Source: Bradyrhizobium sp. PSBB068
GTDB taxonomy: Bacteria; Pseudomonadota; Alphaproteobacteria; Rhizobiales; Xanthobacteraceae
Reading direction: 5' to 3'
NCBI GenBank assembly: GCA_016839165.1
Contig: CP069300.1
Coordinates: 3,658,001 to 3,722,000 of the forward strand
Length of the DNA: 64,000 nt
Both the position numbers and the translations under genes were made by a program. Shown here one piece after another: positions 44,089 to 52,036 of this stretch (position 1 is the first letter of the stretch; every line of letters starts with the position of its first letter). The notes beneath the pieces were generated by a model. The model saw nothing but the letters and a program-made list of their open reading frames with translations. It ran no database searches and had not been told where the DNA came from.

Positions 44089-44787
44089 TTGCGGACGCTC
44101 TACGACCAGGAATGCCTGCTTCGAAAGACAATCGGTTTCGACTGGTCGAGCGCGCCGGCGCGCCGAATCGCGGCCCTGCAGCAACATACGGCCTGCTTCG
44201 TGGCGCCGACCCTCATCCTGCTCACGGGGGTCATCTTCGGCTGGGATAGCTTCAACGGATTTCGTAAGGCAGCGACTTTCGCGACCACGCAGTTTCACCT
44301 CAGCGGCGTGCTGCCATGGTACAAGCTGCAGAGCAACTACGGGCTATTTCGATTTGCCGGCCTGGGCTACGGATCGGCGATGTCGTTGCAGATCGCGATC
44401 GCGTCGGCCTGCGCGATCTGGGTGCTGGTCATGTGGCGCCGCAACGTCAGCTTCGCCTTGCAGGCCGCAACCCTGCTTGCGGTAACGCCGCTCATTTCGC
44501 CCTACTTCGCCATCTACGATATGCCGATCCTGGCGCTCGCGTTGGTGTTTCTGATGAACGCGAAGACGGATAGCCGGATCTCGCTGCTCTCCGATCGTCG
44601 GGTGTTTCGGATCGCTGTCGGCATCGTGTTCGTATTGGGCTACGCATTTCCGCTGGTGCTGGTTCCCGTTGGTCCGTTGATGTGCGCCGCCGTGATCGCG
44701 ATCATCTTGATGAGAGACCGGAATCGCGCGGCAACCTCGGGGCCACCGCTGCGGTCCTGGCCGGATCGCCACGCCGCCCCTCGATGA
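44089..44787 (+). pseudogene. Truncated GT87-like (DUF2029) membrane protein
   Basis: The open frame encodes 232 residues with several membrane helices and reads like the C-terminal half of a family-87 polyprenol-phosphate mannosyltransferase. APTLILLTGVIFGWDSFNGF and GVLPWYKLQSNYGLFRFAGLG are typical internal segments. Family members are usually around 400 residues with an N-terminal catalytic loop, which is absent here. The first 35 residues look unrelated. It begins 65 bp after tRNA-Arg, a common place for insertion or loss of DNA, so the 5' part was probably lost in a past rearrangement. It could still be expressed as a short protein, but function is doubtful. Confidence 0.65.
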
Positions 44788-44869
44788 AGCCATTTTCCGG
44801 AGGCCGCGAAGCCGGCCGGAAACAAACCCGGCGTAGCGTCCCAACATTCGACCAAAAGGGGATTCGGTC

Positions 44870-44953
44870 ATGTGGGATTTCATCAACGAATTGTACCGCG
44901 ATTTTTGCCTGGCCCGCCTGCAGGAGATGCGCAAGCTCGATCAGCATATCTGA
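44870..44953 (+). CDS. Very small protein, 27 aa, possible
   Basis: ATG at 44870 with AGGGG eight bases upstream opens a 27-residue frame beginning MWDFINELYRDF and ending in MRKLDQHI. It is rich in aromatic, acidic and basic residues and would form an amphipathic helix. No family is recognised. It is followed 13 bp later by a second small frame, suggesting a tiny two-gene unit. Coding status rests on the ribosome site and the spacing only. Confidence 0.45.
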   Translation: MWDFINELYRDFCLARLQEMRKLDQHI

Positions 44954-44966
44954 ACGGACGCGAACC

Positions 44967-45101
44967 ATGGACAACGATCAGCCCCTGGCCGGCGCCATCC
45001 TGACGGCGATGGTGATTGCGGCGGTGGTTTGGGCCACCATCGGGCCTGCGCCCTTGCACAAGAAGGTCGGCAGCCAGCACCAGACGGTTGCCAGGCGCTG
45101 A
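44967..45101 (+). CDS. Small single-helix membrane protein, 44 aa, possible
   Basis: Opens with MDNDQPLAGAILTAMVIAAV, one hydrophobic helix, then a short basic tail ending in QTVARR. No family recognised; the weak upstream GGACGCGA may serve as ribosome site. It directly follows the 27-aa frame. Small one-helix proteins are common in this part of the window. Confidence 0.5.
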   Translation: MDNDQPLAGAILTAMVIAAVVWATIGPAPLHKKVGSQHQTVARR

Positions 45102-45437
45102 TCCCCGTAAGAGTCCGGTGCGTTCGAACCTTGGCGCCGGTCCTGCAGACAGACCGTCACTGGGATTGCGGGCCCAGATTGGAACAGGTCGCCGCCGGGA
45201 CAAATCATTTCCAGCCCGGCGGCGTAATTTTCGGGACACAGTTAGCGTCGTTGCGACCGGCGCATTCTGCGGCGGGGCGATCGGCTGCGGCTTGCGCAGC
45301 GAGTGGTCCCCGCAGCTCTGCCGGATCGCTCGCGAAGGCCGCTGCGGCCGAGGCTCCCTAAAACTCTCTTAACCACAAGCAAAGGCCGTGGCTGAGATCG
45401 TGGACCGATCGCGCTTCGATCGGCGTTGTACAGCACC
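45102..45437. other. Intergenic, nothing recognised
   Basis: About 336 bp upstream of the DUF992 gene. No gene, repeat or clear promoter was seen on either strand; short open frames here have no recognisable signal or ribosome site. Confidence 0.45.
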
Positions 45438-45893
45438 ATGCGTGCAACGGATCATTGCGTCGTCCTTGCGATGTGTGGGGCGGTAATTGTCGTCGCCCCC
45501 ATCGCAACCGCCGAGGCACAACAGGTGCAAGCCGGAACGCTTGCATGTCGCGGCGGCCCCGACACCGGTTTCATCCTGGGCCCGGTGACCAATCTCGACT
45601 GCGTGCTGCACGTCGAGAATGCACCGGACAGCCGCTACGTCGCGGCCATTCGCAACTTCGGCATTTTCATCGGTGAGCAGGAAGTCACCCTCACCTGGAA
45701 GGTGATGGCACCGGTGTCGCGGCTCGGGCTCGACGATCTCGCCGGCAACTACACGCACGCGAGCGGCGCCGGCGACAACGTTCTCACAGGCGGTACGAAT
45801 GCGACGGTCGCCTTGCATCCGTTGGACGAAAAAGATCCCGCACCACCGCCGGTGAAAATCGAGAGCCTGGAAATTCGGCCGGTGAATCCCTGA
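45438..45893 (+). CDS. DUF992 family secreted protein
   Basis: Secreted protein of 151 residues. The signal peptide ends TAEA near residue 27. The family pattern is QAGTLACRGGPDTGFILGP, later LDCVLHVENAP, giving two cysteines likely to form a disulfide, and a Gly-rich GAGDNVLTGGTNATVALHP near the C-terminus. DUF992 proteins are common small periplasmic proteins of Hyphomicrobiales with no known function. ATG 45438 precedes the hydrophobic segment; an in-frame TTG four codons earlier is less likely. Confidence 0.88.
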   Translation: MRATDHCVVLAMCGAVIVVAPIATAEAQQVQAGTLACRGGPDTGFILGPVTNLDCVLHVENAPDSRYVAAIRNFGIFIGEQEVTLTWKVMAPVSRLGLDDLAGNYTHASGAGDNVLTGGTNATVALHPLDEKDPAPPPVKIESLEIRPVNP

Positions 45894-45925
45894 TCGTGCT
45901 CGCGCGCGGCAAGTCAAACGCACAA

Positions 45926-45956
45926 CGCCGTCCGCTTGAAATATATGCGGACGGCG
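45926..45956 (+). terminator. Ten-bp perfect hairpin after DUF992 gene
   Basis: Arms 45926-45935 and 45947-45956 (CGCCGTCCGC / GCGGACGGCG) pair perfectly around an AT-rich 11-base loop, 33 bp after the DUF992 stop. No T-run follows, so termination efficiency is uncertain. Confidence 0.65.
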
Positions 45957-46119
45957 CTGCTCCTAGCCCCAGGAAGGTGATGCAAAATCCTGACGGCTCC
46001 AAGTCTGCACGTTCTGTGCCAGACATCATGGCCCATATGGGCTATTTGGCTGGAGAGAAACGCGGGTAGGTTAAGCATCGAGGTGCTGTGACGGTGCCTC
46101 ACGACCAAAGTGTCAACTT
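45957..46119 (+). ncRNA. Candidate small RNA region ending in a strong terminator (speculative)
   Basis: No gene is seen from 45957 to the zinc-ribbon gene at 46386. The stretch ends in a good intrinsic terminator at 46120-46157 that is 227 bp from the last plus-strand gene and separated from it by another hairpin. That makes an independent short transcript plausible. No promoter was identified and no known RNA family recognised. Confidence 0.25.
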
Positions 46120-46157
46120 GGCCTCAGCGTGGCCCACGCGCTGGGGCCGTTCTTTTT
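46120..46157 (+). terminator. Intrinsic terminator with T-run
   Basis: Stem GGCCTCAGCG (46120-46129) with CGCTGGGGCC (46139-46148), ten pairs including one G-T, 9-base loop, followed by TTCTTTTT. Good rho-independent geometry on the plus strand. It does not directly follow any recognised gene. 46158-46385 holds nothing recognised. Confidence 0.75.
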
Positions 46158-46385
46158 GATGTTCACGGTCTGCTCTGAAGTCGCATCCTGTTCTTTATCA
46201 TCCAGCGCACGAATGCTTCCCTAGTTCTCCGTGCATGAACAAGGTTCCGGCGCCTTCAACGGCCCGATGCATTCTGGTCGTGACGTTGCAGGCTGCCGCG
46301 TTTGATTGCAGCGCGCTTCGTGATTTCTTGCTTCGAACTGCCTCCTCAGAGGTATTGTGAGCGTGCACCGAAATGCAGGACCGTC

Positions 46386-46682
46386 ATGGAAGATTCCGTC
46401 CAGATCCGCTGCACACGCTGCAAGAACGTCTTTCGCGATCGCGCCATGCGGCTGCAGAACGGTTACACGCGCCAATGCCCTGGCTGCGAGATCGTCCTCT
46501 TCTTCGATGAGGATTCGCACGATCCAAACATCAAGCGCGCGATGCGAACCGCGCGGCGCGTACGCAAGGAGCTACGCGAAAGCGAAGACGTGAGCCCGAG
46601 AAAGGCCGCCGCCGCTCCGCGGCGCTATGGCGGCCGCTCGGCATCGAACCCGCGCGGAACCGTAGACGACGGCGACGATTGA
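46386..46682 (+). CDS. Small zinc-ribbon protein, function unknown
   Basis: About 98 residues. Starting MEDSVQIRCTRCKNVFRDR, it holds two Cys pairs, CTRC and CPGC, 20 or so residues apart, a four-cysteine zinc ribbon, then an acidic segment (FFDEDSHDPN) and a basic helix (RAMRTARRVRKEL). The tail is disordered and Arg/Asp-rich. The ATG at 46386 is chosen because the conserved part begins there; the frame is open 28 codons upstream. It may bind nucleic acid; there is no functional evidence. Confidence 0.75.
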   Translation: MEDSVQIRCTRCKNVFRDRAMRLQNGYTRQCPGCEIVLFFDEDSHDPNIKRAMRTARRVRKELRESEDVSPRKAAAAPRRYGGRSASNPRGTVDDGDD

Positions 46683-46704
46683 ATTGGTGCCGCAGGCTGT
46701 AGGA

Positions 46705-46917
46705 CTATCCGCCGCGGCCGGCATTTTCCGACGCGCGGTCGAGCCACTGGCGGGTCGCCTCGTCACTCCAGCCGGGAACGGCGAAGCGCGCCGACGGCGT
46801 GACATCCGCGGGCGCGCGAACGGCTGCGGGTTGCCGTGGGTGGGGGTGACGCCGTGGTGCGGCGTTCGCCGGCGCGCACAGCATCACCAACAGACCAAGT
46901 GCCAAAACAAGGCGCAT
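46705..46917 (-). CDS. Small secreted protein, function unknown
   Basis: Seventy residues with a clear signal peptide (MRLVLALGLLVMLCAPANA, cut after NA), then a His/Pro-rich stretch and the end PGWSDEATRQWLDRASENAG. The ATG has CAGGAG nine bases upstream. No family is recognised, though similar tails occur in other small proteins of related bacteria as far as I recall. Convergent with the zinc-ribbon gene at 23 bp distance. Confidence 0.7.
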   Translation of the reverse strand: MRLVLALGLLVMLCAPANAAPRRHPHPRQPAAVRAPADVTPSARFAVPGWSDEATRQWLDRASENAGRGG

Positions 46918-46978
46918 CGCAATTTGCTCCTGATCATCATCCCGACCGCGCCGAGAGAGCCGCCCTGCAATGGCCGGA

Positions 46979-47392
46979 TCAGGACCGCCGCTTTGCCTCG
47001 ACGTAGCGCTTGAAATTGTCCAGGATCGCCTGCCAGCCGCCGCGCTGCTGTTCGACCGAATGGGTATCTTCGCTGTCGAAGCTGACCTCTACCTTGACGC
47101 TGCCGGCCTCGGGCGTGAACGCAACCTGCGCGGTGCGATCGCCGAACGAATATTCGAGCAGCCGCGGCGCCTCGACCCTGGTGTAGGTGCCGGCGAAATC
47201 GAATCCCATGCTGCCGTCCTTGGCTTCCATCCGCGAGGAGAAGGCGCCGCCGGCGCGCAGATCCACGGTCGCAGCAGTGGTGTGCCAATCGTCGGAAGCC
47301 GCATTCCATTGCCTGATATCGTCCGGCGTGGTGTAGGCGCGCCAGACATCGGCGATCGGTGCGGCAACGATCGTTTCGACGGCAATCCTCAT
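46979..47392 (-). CDS. SRPBCC/AHSA1 family protein
   Basis: Helix-grip (START-like) protein of 137 residues. MRIAVETIVAAPIADVWRAYTTPDDIRQW is the usual opening of AHSA1-type proteins. EAKDGSMGFDFAGTYTRVE and the terminal helix GGWQAILDNFKRYVEA complete the fold. Likely binds a small hydrophobic ligand; the ligand is unknown. Stands alone between a secreted protein and a divergent hypothetical gene. Confidence 0.9.
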   Translation of the reverse strand: MRIAVETIVAAPIADVWRAYTTPDDIRQWNAASDDWHTTAATVDLRAGGAFSSRMEAKDGSMGFDFAGTYTRVEAPRLLEYSFGDRTAQVAFTPEAGSVKVEVSFDSEDTHSVEQQRGGWQAILDNFKRYVEAKRRS

Positions 47393-47612
47393 ATGCGTTT
47401 CCTTCGTCGTGATTGAACGGGTGGATGCGCCCCTGGCGCCCGGCCGGGCCGGCGGATCGCGATCACTCTACTAGGGCCATCCGCGATGATCCACAAACGG
47501 CTCCACCAGCAGGCCGTCCCGGCCCGGGGCCGCCCGGGTTTGGCGCCGGCACAAGAATTTCGTCAGGAATGACCGTGTATGGAAGACGGAGCCAACGCCC
47601 GGAGAGGACGTC

Positions 47613-47918
47613 ATGCGGAACCTGAACACTGTGCTGAGCAAGCTGAACGACCGCCTGCTGCGGCTGGAGGGCGAGCTGTTCGTGCTGCGATCGATCGCCC
47701 GCGCCGCCCTCACCGCCGGCGACGAATCCGCGGTCCGCACCCGCAAGCTGCTCGAGGGCGCCAGGCTCGCGCTGTCGGACGAAGCCGAGCGGCCGCTGGA
47801 CGCCGCGACCGAGAAGTACGTCGCGGCCGCGATCGCCATGGTCGAAGAGCTGCTCGAGAACCCTCGCGAGGCGGCGCCGCTGTTCAGGGTGATCGATGGC
47901 GGCAAGCGCGACGATTAA
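47613..47918 (+). CDS. Hypothetical helical protein, 101 aa
   Basis: A 101-residue, almost wholly helical protein beginning MRNLNTVLSKLNDRLLRLEG. Leucine and charged residues repeat with coiled-coil spacing and a hydrophilic tail ends in GGKRDD. No family, signal or membrane helix recognised. GAGAGG lies shortly upstream of the ATG. Codon use matches the neighbours. Convergent with dgoA. Confidence 0.7.
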   Translation: MRNLNTVLSKLNDRLLRLEGELFVLRSIARAALTAGDESAVRTRKLLEGARLALSDEAERPLDAATEKYVAAAIAMVEELLENPREAAPLFRVIDGGKRDD

Positions 47919-47945
47919 CCCGCGATCAGGCGTTGCGGACCGAGC

Positions 47946-48581
47946 TTAGCTCGCCCCCTGCACCGCCCTGTCATACGCCTCGATCGTCGTCCTTGCCCTG
48001 ACCGCAACATCCGCGGCCGTCATGCCCGGCTTGTAGAGGCTGCTGCCGAGACCGAAGGCGCGAATGCCGGCCTTCACATACACCGCGAAATTCTGCTCCG
48101 AGACGCCGCCGACGGCGGCGATCATCGCATCCGGCGGCAGCACGGCGCGGATCGCCGAGATGCCTGAGGCGCCGAGCACGCTCGCCGGAAAGAATTTCAG
48201 GCCTGAGGCGCCCGCACGTGCGGCGAGCAAGGCTTCCGTCGGCGAGAACACGCCGGGCATCGTGACCATCGCGTGGTCCCGGGCCCGCCTCAACACGTCG
48301 ACATCGACGTTCGGCGACACCATGAGACTCCCGCCGGCGTCGTGGAGATGATCGACGTCCGCGGCCGACAGCACCGTGCCGGCGCCGATCAGGACATCGG
48401 CAGGCGCCCGCTTCGCCGCGATCGCGATCGAACGGAACGGCTCGGGCGAGTTCAGCGGAATCTCGATCGCGGTCATGCCAGCCTCGATCAGCGCGCTCAC
48501 GATGCCCAAGGTCTCGTCCGGCCTGACGCCGCGCAGGATCGCGAGCAGCGGACGCTGCATCGGCGGAAACGGAATGCTCAT
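47946..48581 (-). CDS. dgoA: 2-dehydro-3-deoxy-6-phosphogalactonate aldolase
   Basis: Class I aldolase of 211 residues cleaving KDPGal to pyruvate and glyceraldehyde-3-phosphate (De Ley-Doudoroff galactose route). The general base Glu is in GMTAIEIPLNSPEPF and the Schiff-base Lys in GLKFFPASVLG near residue 125. LIGAGTVL and MVSPNVD are also typical. KDPG aldolase is related, but LNSPEPFRSI and the dgoK partner favour DgoA. The ATG at 48581 is 16 bp after dgoK; the upstream frame overlaps dgoK. Confidence 0.9.
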   Translation of the reverse strand: MSIPFPPMQRPLLAILRGVRPDETLGIVSALIEAGMTAIEIPLNSPEPFRSIAIAAKRAPADVLIGAGTVLSAADVDHLHDAGGSLMVSPNVDVDVLRRARDHAMVTMPGVFSPTEALLAARAGASGLKFFPASVLGASGISAIRAVLPPDAMIAAVGGVSEQNFAVYVKAGIRAFGLGSSLYKPGMTAADVAVRARTTIEAYDRAVQGAS

Positions 48582-48597
48582 GCGTTGATCCTCAATT

Positions 48598-49506
48598 TTA
48601 CCAGATCGCCGCCGCTGCGCCGGCAAGGCCACGGCGAACCGCCTCGTCTGCATCCATGACGTTGAGCGGAATGGAAAGGTGTTCGAGCCCGATCTGATAG
48701 AGCCGCTGCAGGCGGCCCGATGCGATCAGCGTGACCGGCGTTGCCCGCGCCCGCTCGGCGAGGCCGGCCGCCAGCTCGGCGCCGATCAATGTGCCCGAGA
48801 TCGTCTCGCGCGCGGCCTGCGCGCTGCCGCCGAACAGCAATTGCCGCGATCGCACGCGAAACAGCAGGTTGGCTGACAGCGCAGGCGAGGCGAATGCCTC
48901 AGCGACCGCCGAGCAAAACGCGTCGGCATCAACAGCCTCGTCAGCGTCCGCGACGGCGTGAGACAGGATGGTGTCGCGCACGACCGCGCTGAACAACTCG
49001 CCGGTCATCAAGGTCGCAAAACGCTCGACGGTTCCGCCGCGCAGGCGCACCCATTTGGAATGCGTTCCCGGCATGCAAACGAGCGCCTCGCCCGGTGCGT
49101 CCAGACCGAGCGCGCCGAGCAACTGGGTTTCCTCGCCGCGCATCACGTCGGGAGCCGCGACATTGCGCTGCGCAATTCCCGGCAGGATGCGAATGTCCCG
49201 CGCCTGCCCGCTGACCTTGACGGCACCTTTGAGGATGTCCGAGAGATGCGCCGGCGTGTCGACATAGCCGGCCTCGACCCAGCCCTGCCGCGCGCCGGCC
49301 ATGCCGCAGATCACGACCGGCAGATCGACGGCCGCCCCCAGCGCGTCGAGATGCGATTGCAGCACGGAGGCAAAGCCGGTCCTCGCGGCCGCGGTCATGC
49401 CCTGGTCGCTGCGGCGTTCGCCGAACACCTCGCCGCCAGCGTCCATCAGCCAGAGCCGGAAGCTGCTGGTGCCCCAATCGACCGCGACATAGGAAGGCCC
49501 GCTCAT
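48598..49506 (-). CDS. dgoK: 2-dehydro-3-deoxygalactonokinase
   Basis: Sugar-acid kinase of about 302 residues, phosphorylating KDGal before the aldolase step. The ATPase-fold opening is YVAVDWGTSSFRLWLMD. CGMAGARQGWVEAGY near residue 80 and LVCMPGTHSKWVRL near residue 155 are DgoK hallmarks. The start at 49506 is chosen since the phosphate-binding strand follows immediately, as in other DgoK; a further ATG at 49557 is possible. Two-gene operon with dgoA; other galactonate genes are not in the window. Confidence 0.9.
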   Translation of the reverse strand: MSGPSYVAVDWGTSSFRLWLMDAGGEVFGERRSDQGMTAAARTGFASVLQSHLDALGAAVDLPVVICGMAGARQGWVEAGYVDTPAHLSDILKGAVKVSGQARDIRILPGIAQRNVAAPDVMRGEETQLLGALGLDAPGEALVCMPGTHSKWVRLRGGTVERFATLMTGELFSAVVRDTILSHAVADADEAVDADAFCSAVAEAFASPALSANLLFRVRSRQLLFGGSAQAARETISGTLIGAELAAGLAERARATPVTLIASGRLQRLYQIGLEHLSIPLNVMDADEAVRRGLAGAAAAIW

Positions 49507-49648
49507 CGCGCTCAGTTCCACGCACTCAGTTTCCGGCGCAGCGACGGCACCGCTCATGAGACGCGATAAAGGCCTTCCTCGGGCCGCGCAAGACGGCCCG
49601 TTGGCGTGCTGCTACGAAACTCCTCGCATCAGGGCATGCGCGGTTCGG

Positions 49649-49864
49649 TTACCGCGCGCCCTTCAGCGTACAGGAGGTCGTGCAGGTCGTGACGTTGCCG
49701 TGGTCACACTTGATGCAGGCATTGACGCACTGATCCATGACCTTGGGATTGTACTGACTATAAAGATTGGCCGCACAGCTGTTGGTCGATCCCGTGACCT
49801 CCGGGTCGGGCCAGCAACCGGACAGTAAAAATGCTGCGGCACTCAAAATGGCGACCTTGCGCAT
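49649..49864 (-). CDS. Cysteine-rich small lipoprotein
   Basis: Seventy-one residues. The signal ends in the lipobox FLLSGC near residue 17, followed by a short mature part with six further cysteines in the pattern SCAANLYSQYNPKV, QCVNACIKC and TTCTTSC. A strong AGGAGG lies just before the ATG at 49864. No family is recognised. The Cys spacing suggests three disulfides or a metal site. A 5-codon longer start is not needed. Confidence 0.8.
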   Translation of the reverse strand: MRKVAILSAAAFLLSGCWPDPEVTGSTNSCAANLYSQYNPKVMDQCVNACIKCDHGNVTTCTTSCTLKGAR

Positions 49865-50072
49865 AAGGCCTCCTGCCACGCTCTATCCAAGTAACCTTAC
49901 AAGTAACCTTGATAGGTTAGGTTAAATTCCGGTTTCAATTGCGACCTTATCCGGAAGCAGTATTGCTTATCCACCGGACATTTCCCCAAGGTCCGGGCCC
50001 ACACCGGCAAGGCCGTCAGGCGACCCCGCCTGGCGGCTTTGTTGCCCAGCAATGCGCAAGGATACCAACAAG

Positions 50073-50249
50073 ATGGCCAGAAAGCCGCGGTGGTCGTTCA
50101 AGGAGGACCGACGACTGATGGAATTGGCACGCTCCTCCAAGACGCTGGAGGAGGTCGTGAAGGCGACCGGCCGCTCGCCGGAGCGGATCAAGAAGATGGC
50201 GATGCGCCTCGGCCTCTCGATCAAGCCGCGTGGCGCCACCAAGAAATAA
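50073..50249 (+). CDS. Small basic helix-turn-helix-like protein
   Basis: Fifty-eight residues, Lys/Arg-rich, opening MARKPRWSFKEDRRLMELA. The Trp and spaced helices resemble a SANT/Myb-like or simple HTH unit (KTLEEVVKATGRSPERIKKMAMRLG). AAGGA ten bases upstream supports ATG 50073; the ATG at 50052 is also in frame. Probable DNA-binding protein, inferred from shape only. Confidence 0.7.
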   Translation: MARKPRWSFKEDRRLMELARSSKTLEEVVKATGRSPERIKKMAMRLGLSIKPRGATKK

Positions 50250-50341
50250 TCTGAAATACGGCGCTCTGACGCCCGGGCCGGCCGGCGCGGGTTTGAGCCA
50301 CGTGGCACCGCTGGTATGAGGCAAACCCGACAGCAACAGAA

Positions 50342-50647
50342 CTAGGGTTCAGGCGGACAATCGTCCTTCGCTCGTACGGGGATCGCCTTGACCTCACCTA
50401 CGGCCTTGGCCTCATCTGCAGCCTTGACCTCGCCCTCACCCCTGGCCTCGCGCTCGGCCTCGCCCGCCCGGGTGCAGGTGGTCAGCACGAAAGCCACCCG
50501 GCTGCACTGCCATCCGGGGCCGAGGCCCGCGCTGGACACCTGTTCGGGCGATGCCAGCGTGAGGGACACATACGCTACCAAAACGGCACCCGCCGCGCCT
50601 GCGACAGCCAGCGCCGCGCCCTTTCCGGACCACAGCTTTGACATCAT
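50342..50647 (-). CDS. Hypothetical one-helix membrane protein
   Basis: About 101 residues. A membrane helix at 8-30 (GAALAVAGAAGAVLVAYVSL) is followed by PGWQCSRVAFVLTTC and a long low-complexity tail of Glu/Ala/Lys (repeating GEVKA, DEAKA). The frame continues upstream, but the ATG pair at 50647/50644 sits right before the helix. No family recognised. The two cysteines flank a hydrophobic run. Confidence 0.6.
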   Translation of the reverse strand: MMSKLWSGKGAALAVAGAAGAVLVAYVSLTLASPEQVSSAGLGPGWQCSRVAFVLTTCTRAGEAEREARGEGEVKAADEAKAVGEVKAIPVRAKDDCPPEP

Positions 50648-50790
50648 GGCCTTGGTTCCCGCCGATCTCTGGGGATTGATCAGGCAGCTCACTTGTCCGC
50701 GTGTGACCGGAATCACAACCGGGACCAAACAGTTCAGCCCGACTCTTACGGTCTGATGTGGGAGCGATATTGCACTGCCGCAAGGCAGGG

Positions 50791-50967
50791 TCAGCGTGCC
50801 GGCTCGATCACATTACAGTTGGATCGGCCCGACATCACACAATCCTGCATCTTGCTCGCCGCCGTCAGGTCGTGCGCGAGCCAGAGACCGACCGCGAGCA
50901 TGACCACCGCGACCAGCAATCCGATCAACGCACCACGGCGGTTGCCTCCGTCTTCGGATTCGCTCAT
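50791..50967 (-). CDS. Small one-helix membrane protein with two Cys, 58 aa
   Basis: ATG at 50967 opens 58 residues: an acidic N-terminus (MSESEDGGNRRG), one helix (ALIGLLVAVVMLAVGLWLA) and a short tail with MQDCVMSGRSNC. The paired Cys after the helix resembles the tail of other small alphaproteobacterial membrane proteins, as I recall. Too short for common gene callers but coding character is good. No function known. Confidence 0.75.
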   Translation of the reverse strand: MSESEDGGNRRGALIGLLVAVVMLAVGLWLAHDLTAASKMQDCVMSGRSNCNVIEPAR

Positions 50968-51155
50968 GCCCGCTTGGGTTCCCGTTGCGATTGCCCCGCA
51001 TCATGACCGTTTGCACGGTTGCGTGCGATCAATTCTGCAACAGTCGCACAACGAAATGCGCGCCGGCAGCCGTCTGCCCCTGCAATTCCATTGCGGGCGC
51101 TTCAGACTCGCGAAACACTGCTCGCGCAGGTGGAGCGCGTGTGCGGGGCGTGCCG

Positions 51156-51407
51156 ATGAGCGAACAGCAAGTGAGCTACGATTATCAGCGTTACAGGCAA
51201 CTACTGTCGGAAGCTGTCGACGAGACCAGCAGGCTGCGCCTGATCAGCCTCCTGATCACCGAAAAGGCGCGCGACAGGCTCGAAGCCCAGCGCGCTTCCG
51301 ACCGGAGCGCGATGACCGCCGAGACGGTCGCCAAGGTTTTGGGCACCAAGGTCTCCGGCAATGACGTCCTGGGCAACGGATGGCGGGAGCAGTCTGAGCG
51401 CGGCTAG
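51156..51407 (+). CDS. Hypothetical helical protein, 83 aa
   Basis: Begins MSEQQVSYDYQRYRQLLSEAV and continues as helices (DETSRLRLISLLITEKARDRLEAQ) into a Gly/Asn-containing end. No signal or membrane helix, no family recognised. ATG 51156 is chosen because the upstream open frame has Cys-rich, non-coding-looking translation. Probably a small cytosolic protein. Confidence 0.65.
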   Translation: MSEQQVSYDYQRYRQLLSEAVDETSRLRLISLLITEKARDRLEAQRASDRSAMTAETVAKVLGTKVSGNDVLGNGWREQSERG

Positions 51408-51621
51408 ACGTTGCGACAGGGCCGGGCTGTCGCCGGATTCGGTGACCAACCACTCACCACGCCGACCTCCAGGCGTAGGCAACCACCGCCATTTGCTGTG
51501 CGCTCATATCTCCTTTGCTCCACAGCCCCTCGTTCGCCACTGGCCTTTTCGCCGCCATTCACTTATTGAACGCCGAACCGAACCCCATCCATCAACGAAC
51601 AGAAAGCAGCGGGCTTCCTCT

Positions 51622-51978
51622 ATGAGTGGCTTCAAGGAACCGGGTTTTGCCGACCGCCAGAAAGCGGCCCTGCAGGCGCGGCAAAACCTCCTCAACAAGT
51701 TTCGTACCCAGCCAGGCGCTGACGATCCGACCGTGAAGGCACGGGCCGAGGAGCGCGCGGCGATTGCCGAACGCCGCGCCAAGGCCAAGGAAGCCCGTGA
51801 AATCGAGAAGGCCGAACGGAAGCGCCGCGAGGAAGAAACCGCCGCAGCCGAGGCCGCCCGAATCGCGCGGGAGAAGGAAGAGGAAGTCGCAAGACTGGCT
51901 GCGCTCGAGGCCGAGCAGAAGGCCAAGCGCGACGCCCGCTACGCGGCGCGCAAGGAGCGCGGCAAGAAGAAGCGCTAG
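51622..51978 (+). CDS. DUF6481 family protein
   Basis: A 118-residue, highly charged helical protein. It opens MSGFKEPGFADRQKAALQAR, then has long Glu/Ala/Arg/Lys helices (about residues 38-105) and ends in RKERGKKKR. The N-terminal text is characteristic of DUF6481, found across alphaproteobacteria; function unknown. Its coiled-coil nature may reflect RNA or ribosome binding, which is a guess. ATG 51622 is preferred over the longer frame. Confidence 0.85.
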   Translation: MSGFKEPGFADRQKAALQARQNLLNKFRTQPGADDPTVKARAEERAAIAERRAKAKEAREIEKAERKRREEETAAAEAARIAREKEEEVARLAALEAEQKAKRDARYAARKERGKKKR

Positions 51979-52036
51979 CCACCGTCGTCAGGCCCGCCAC
52001 GACGGCGGGCCTGCGGGCGGTGATCGATCGCGGCAA

